The translations under genes were made by a program, and so were the position numbers. Positions 42,583 through 43,230 of a DNA stretch of 43,230 nt are shown one piece after another. Within the stretch, counting starts at the first letter, position 1, and each line of letters begins with the position of its first letter. Where the stretch lies: assembly GCF_016901735.1 (NCBI RefSeq), contig NZ_JACLZC010000021.1, positions 1 to 43,230 on the forward strand. Direction: 5' to 3'. The notes under the pieces were generated by a model. It made no database searches and was not told the DNA's origin. It saw only the letters and a list, made by a program, of their open reading frames with translations. This stretch comes from Pseudoflavonifractor phocaeensis (lineage in GTDB: Bacteria; Bacillota; Clostridia; Oscillospirales; Oscillospiraceae).

Positions 42583-42625
42583 TTCCGGTACCCCTTTCTC
42601 TCTGGAAAAATCAAACACACATGGC

Positions 42626-43230
42626 TTACTGGGCCGCCGACCAGGCGGCGAAGTGATAAAAGATATTCTGTTGGGTGGGTGTGGCCCCCGCCGTCTGTCC
42701 CCACTGGCTGAGGATCGACCAGTTTTTGAAGCACAGGGGGGTAAAGGGCATTTCCTCGCCCAGACGGAGGTAGAGGGCGTTGGCGGCGGCCTTCCGGTCG
42801 TCCCCCTGGGCGGCGCGGAAGGCCGCCAGGAGACCGGCGGTTTCGGCGTCTGTCCAGCGGCTGTAATTGAGGGCTCCCGCCGGTCCGATGAGGACGGTCA
42901 GGTCAAAATCGGCGGTGAGGCGCACCTCGCCCAGATAGAGGTCGTAGTCTCCGGCGGCCAGGGCGGCGGTATAGGCCTCCCAGGTCAGCCGCTCCACCGT
43001 CACGGTGACGCCGGCGGCGTTCAGGGTGGCGGCGATGGCGTCGGCCACCGCCAGCTTATAGGAGTTCTCCTGGCTGACGATGAGCGTCAGGGACAGGTTG
43101 CTGTGGCCCTTGTTCCACTTGCCGTCCAGCTGGGTCCAGCCGGCCTCGGTGAGGATGGTGGACAGGGTCTCGGGGCTGTAAGAGAGCTCGGTATTGAGGC
43201 CGTCGTCAAAGAGGACGCTGGATGGGTGGG
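42626..43230 (-). CDS. ABC transporter solute-binding protein, family 5, C-terminal part (partial)
   Basis: The last 200 codons of a gene that enters from the right edge; no start codon is in the window. The frame stays open to base 43230, which shows the CDS is longer than its first internal GTG or ATG would suggest. The sequence (YSPETLSTILTEAGW, LSLTLIVSQENSYKLAVADAIAATLNAAGVTVTVERLTWEAYTAALAAGDYDLYLGE, then FTPLCFKNWSIL) has the pattern of domain II of extracytoplasmic oligopeptide/nickel-binding proteins (SBP_bac_5). The ligand is unknown. purL begins 43 bases after its stop on the same strand. Confidence 0.8.
   Translation of the reverse strand, partial: HPSSVLFDDGLNTELSYSPETLSTILTEAGWTQLDGKWNKGHSNLSLTLIVSQENSYKLAVADAIAATLNAAGVTVTVERLTWEAYTAALAAGDYDLYLGEVRLTADFDLTVLIGPAGALNYSRWTDAETAGLLAAFRAAQGDDRKAAANALYLRLGEEMPFTPLCFKNWSILSQWGQTAGATPTQQNIFYHFAAWSAAQ

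Noticed and set aside
38986..42711. A 1,241-codon open frame opposite purL
   Set aside because: Antisense shadow of a certain gene; composition dominated by Gly, Ala, Val and His with no motif.
1..43230. CRISPR arrays, tRNA or rRNA genes
   Set aside because: No regularly spaced repeats and no cloverleaf with a TTCRANNC-type T-arm or rRNA-like stretch were seen on either strand.

Overview
The window is about 43 kb of GC-rich, densely packed bacterial DNA. Gene content and style point to an anaerobic gut Clostridia of the Oscillospiraceae type (Flavonifractor/Lawsonibacter-like). The clues are DUF3842, a CmpB-like membrane protein, a fused PurL-PurQ of about 1,230 residues, a two-gene minimal SufC-SufB system, YgfK/SsnA, a YtrA-type GntR regulator, and AGGAGG ribosome binding sites throughout. 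This assignment is inferred from protein style; no marker gene was compared with a database.

Layout. Positions 1-170 hold the edge of an IS256-family element, then a small membrane protein and a stand-alone GltD-like flavoprotein. From 2.2 to 11.1 kb, all on the minus strand, lies a signalling operon: membrane hybrid kinase, HPt protein, receiver-HD-GYP phosphodiesterase and a large soluble multi-PAS hybrid kinase, followed by trmO. From 11.2 to 14.1 kb are rpsO and pnp, each with a structured leader. From 14.1 to 17.1 kb is a GntR(YtrA)-ABC-permease-permease operon with a clear promoter and a palindromic operator. From 17.1 to 21.5 kb are icd, a ferritin-like protein, and sufC-sufB-thioesterase. 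From 21.5 to 27.3 kb is a run of small housekeeping or unknown genes: a DUF4358-like secreted protein, a CmpB-like protein, a metallophosphoesterase, a CBS protein, DUF3842, an M42 peptidase and YbaK.

From 27.3 to 32.7 kb is a purine-linked redox island. ssnA and ygfK share one strand, with a divergent PAS-HTH (YheO-like) regulator. ssnA is preceded by a leader of about 200 nt with its own promoter, several hairpins and an intrinsic terminator upstream of the start codon, which has riboswitch architecture. From 32.8 to 36.8 kb are a HAD phosphatase, prfC and mnmE; a tight cluster of four DnaA-box-like 9-mers lies between prfC and mnmE. From 36.8 to 38.2 kb is a cation:proton antiporter whose leader matches the fluoride (crcB) riboswitch, including a terminator that uses the aptamer core. 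ridA, purL and the 3' part of a solute-binding protein gene close the window.

The most interesting features are the ssnA leader RNA with its divergent regulator, the fluoride riboswitch on an antiporter, the DnaA-box cluster before mnmE, and the complete phosphorelay with a probable cyclic-di-GMP output. Start codons were chosen by Shine-Dalgarno spacing and family N-termini. All RNA structures were paired by eye, without energy calculation.
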